Shown: positions 28,327 through 29,668 of the stretch, in pieces
Layout of the letters: every line of letters begins with the position of its first letter
How positions within the stretch are numbered: position 1 is the first letter of the stretch
Origin: CAYTUI01 sp964441335
GTDB taxonomy: Bacteria; Patescibacteriota; Patescibacteriia; UBA1558; 2-01-FULL-52-15
Assembly: GCA_964441335.1 (NCBI GenBank)
Contig: CAYTUI010000016.1
Span: 1-29,668 of the forward strand
Reading direction: 5' to 3'
DNA: 29,668 bases
Position numbers and translations under genes: made by a program
The notes under the pieces: model-generated
The model's input: only the letters and a program-made list of their open reading frames with translations
Database searches by the model: none
What the model was told of the DNA's origin: nothing

Positions 28327-29668
28327 ATGGACTACTCAATAGTTTTCGCCATCAGTGCGGCTGTCGTCGCTATTATCGCCGGACTTTTTTTAGCCCGCAG
28401 TATATTAAGCAAATCTGCCGGTAACGATAAAATGAAGGAAATCGCTTTGGCTATTCAGCAAGGAGCCAACGCCTATTTAAAAAGACAGTACAAAACAGTT
28501 TCTTTTATTGCTTTACCGTTGTTTATTATTATCGGCTTTGCTTTAAGTTGGTGGACAGCTTTAAGCTTTATTATCGGAGCTGTCTTATCAGCCGCCACCG
28601 GTATTATTGGTATGACAATTTCTGTCAGAGCCAATGTCCGTACTGCTGAGGCCGCTAACAAAGGTTTGAAAGAAGCTTTGAATGTCGCCGTGCGGGGCGG
28701 AGCTGTGACCGGCTTTTTAGTTGTCGGTTTAGCATTGCTTGGTGTCTCCGGTTTGTTTGCTCTCGGCATCAGCGTAAAATATTTAATTGGTCTAACTTTC
28801 GGTAGCAGTTTGATTTCCGTTTTCGCCAGACTGGGCGGTGGTATTTTTACCAAAGCCGCTGATGTGGGGGCTGATTTAGTCGGTAAAGTTGAAGCGAATA
28901 TTCCTGAAGATGATCCTAGAAATCCTGCTGTTATCGCTGATAACGTCGGTGATAATGTCGGTGACTGCGCCGGTATGGCGGCCGATTTGTTTGAAACTTA
29001 TGCTGTAACTTCGGTTATAACCATGTTAGTTGGTTCGCTGACTTTTGCTGCTTCTCCTGAAGCTGTTCTTTACCCGTTGGTAATTGGTGGTATTTCCATT
29101 GTCAGCTCATTAATTGGAGTATTTTTCATTAGACTGGGTAAAGGAAAAAATATTATGGGCGCCTTATATAAAGGATTGGCGGCTGCTGGCATTATTTCGG
29201 CTGTTGCCCTTTATTTTGTCACTAAAAATATGATGTCTGATTTGGGCAATAGAAGTGCTATGGATATTTATTGGTCAGCCTTGATCGGCTTGGTGGTTAC
29301 CGGTTTGATGGTTTTAGTAACCGAATATTACACTGCCAAAAAATATAAACCTGTCAGGAATCTAGCTAAGGCTTCAGAGACAGGACACGGTACTAATATT
29401 ATTGCCGGTTTAGCTTTAAGTATGCGTTCAACCGCTTGGCCGGTATTAATTATTGTGGCCGGTATTATTGCCAGCTTTTCTTTGGCTGGTGTTTATGGTG
29501 TGGCGGTGGCGGCCATGTCTATGTTATCTTTAGCCGGCATCATTGTAACTATTGATGCTTATGGACCAATCGCCGACAATGCCGGCGGTATTGCCGAGAT
29601 GAGTGGTATGGATCAGATGGTCAGAGATGAAATTATTGATCCTTTGGATGCCGTTGGTAATACTACTA
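28327..29668 (+). CDS. hppA: Membrane-bound ion-pumping pyrophosphatase, N-terminal 447 residues (cut by window edge)
   Basis: Couples pyrophosphate hydrolysis to H+ or Na+ export across the cytoplasmic membrane. The frame is open to the window end. Signatures are DVGADLVGKVE (179-189), the pyrophosphate-binding loop, and DNVGDNVGDCAGMAADLFE (205-223), within a chain of about ten hydrophobic segments. A third motif, IDAYGPIADNAGGIAEMSG, lies near the end. The residues that decide K+ dependence lie after GNTT, beyond the window. It starts directly behind a G-free heptamer leader and has no SD. It may be read with nusA, since no terminator separates them. Confidence 0.95.
   Translation, partial: MDYSIVFAISAAVVAIIAGLFLARSILSKSAGNDKMKEIALAIQQGANAYLKRQYKTVSFIALPLFIIIGFALSWWTALSFIIGAVLSAATGIIGMTISVRANVRTAEAANKGLKEALNVAVRGGAVTGFLVVGLALLGVSGLFALGISVKYLIGLTFGSSLISVFARLGGGIFTKAADVGADLVGKVEANIPEDDPRNPAVIADNVGDNVGDCAGMAADLFETYAVTSVITMLVGSLTFAASPEAVLYPLVIGGISIVSSLIGVFFIRLGKGKNIMGALYKGLAAAGIISAVALYFVTKNMMSDLGNRSAMDIYWSALIGLVVTGLMVLVTEYYTAKKYKPVRNLAKASETGHGTNIIAGLALSMRSTAWPVLIIVAGIIASFSLAGVYGVAVAAMSMLSLAGIIVTIDAYGPIADNAGGIAEMSGMDQMVRDEIIDPLDAVGNTT

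Overview
The window looks like part of a small-genome Candidate Phyla Radiation (Patescibacteria) bacterium. This is inferred from the protein mix: a short Oxa1-type YidC, a bactofilin, a degenerate diacylglycerol-kinase-like protein, a short soluble pyrophosphatase plus a membrane pyrophosphatase, many small orphan membrane proteins, and very little biosynthesis. Backbone genes are AT-rich and almost all lack a Shine-Dalgarno (SD) sequence. Several appear leaderless, with the -10 box only 6-10 nt from the ATG. The phylum call is likely; anything finer is not supported.

Layout. 1-600: tyrS, cut by the left edge. 753-4514: a PBP1A-type penicillin-binding protein and two small genes. 4750-6700: GC-rich orphan genes with their own promoters, strong SDs and hairpin terminators. 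6704-7636: a three-gene operon ending in soluble pyrophosphatase. 7848-12302: the replication-origin neighbourhood, with dnaN and dnaA on the minus strand, rpmH-rnpA-yidD-yidC on the plus strand, and DnaA boxes between dnaA and dnaN. 12470-13619: bactofilin and a DAGK-like gene. 13897-14029: tRNA-Arg(CCU) followed by a duplicated 3' end interrupted by a 20-bp palindrome. 14098-15818: two more GC-rich cassettes. 15847-18888: a CsoR/CstR-family repressor, thioredoxin and thioredoxin reductase behind one promoter with a CsoR/RcnR-type operator, then glutamate dehydrogenase. 18988-22568: a C5 methyltransferase / restriction endonuclease (broken by a 10-N gap) / Vsr cluster, divergent from a LexA-type regulator, then a Cas2-like protein. 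22714-26087: rnhB with a truncated copy of its own start upstream, a GC-rich noncoding cassette, a GC-rich membrane-protein cassette, a methyltransferase, a membrane protein, a four-helix-bundle protein and a YraN-like nuclease. 26136-26687: a large structured noncoding RNA of unassigned family. 26912-29668: nusA behind an attenuator-like hairpin, then membrane pyrophosphatase cut by the right edge.

Three patterns cut across the annotation. (1) At least seven GC-rich transcription units, all but one on the minus strand, each carry a near-consensus TTGACN-16/17-TATAAT-type promoter, and most also a strong SD and a stable hairpin terminator, while the backbone genes around them lack SDs. They look like independently acquired self-contained expression cassettes. 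(2) A family of degenerate 7-bp tandem repeats sits between genes, usually as inverted arms, and the nearly G-free strand runs up to the start codon of the next gene. The same heptads also occur inside the coding sequences of rnhB and yraN. (3) Two structured RNAs are visible, a ~210-nt RNA at 23521-23731 and a ~450-520-nt RNA at 26163-26687.

All identifications come from reading the sequence and from remembered family motifs. No database search or folding program was run.
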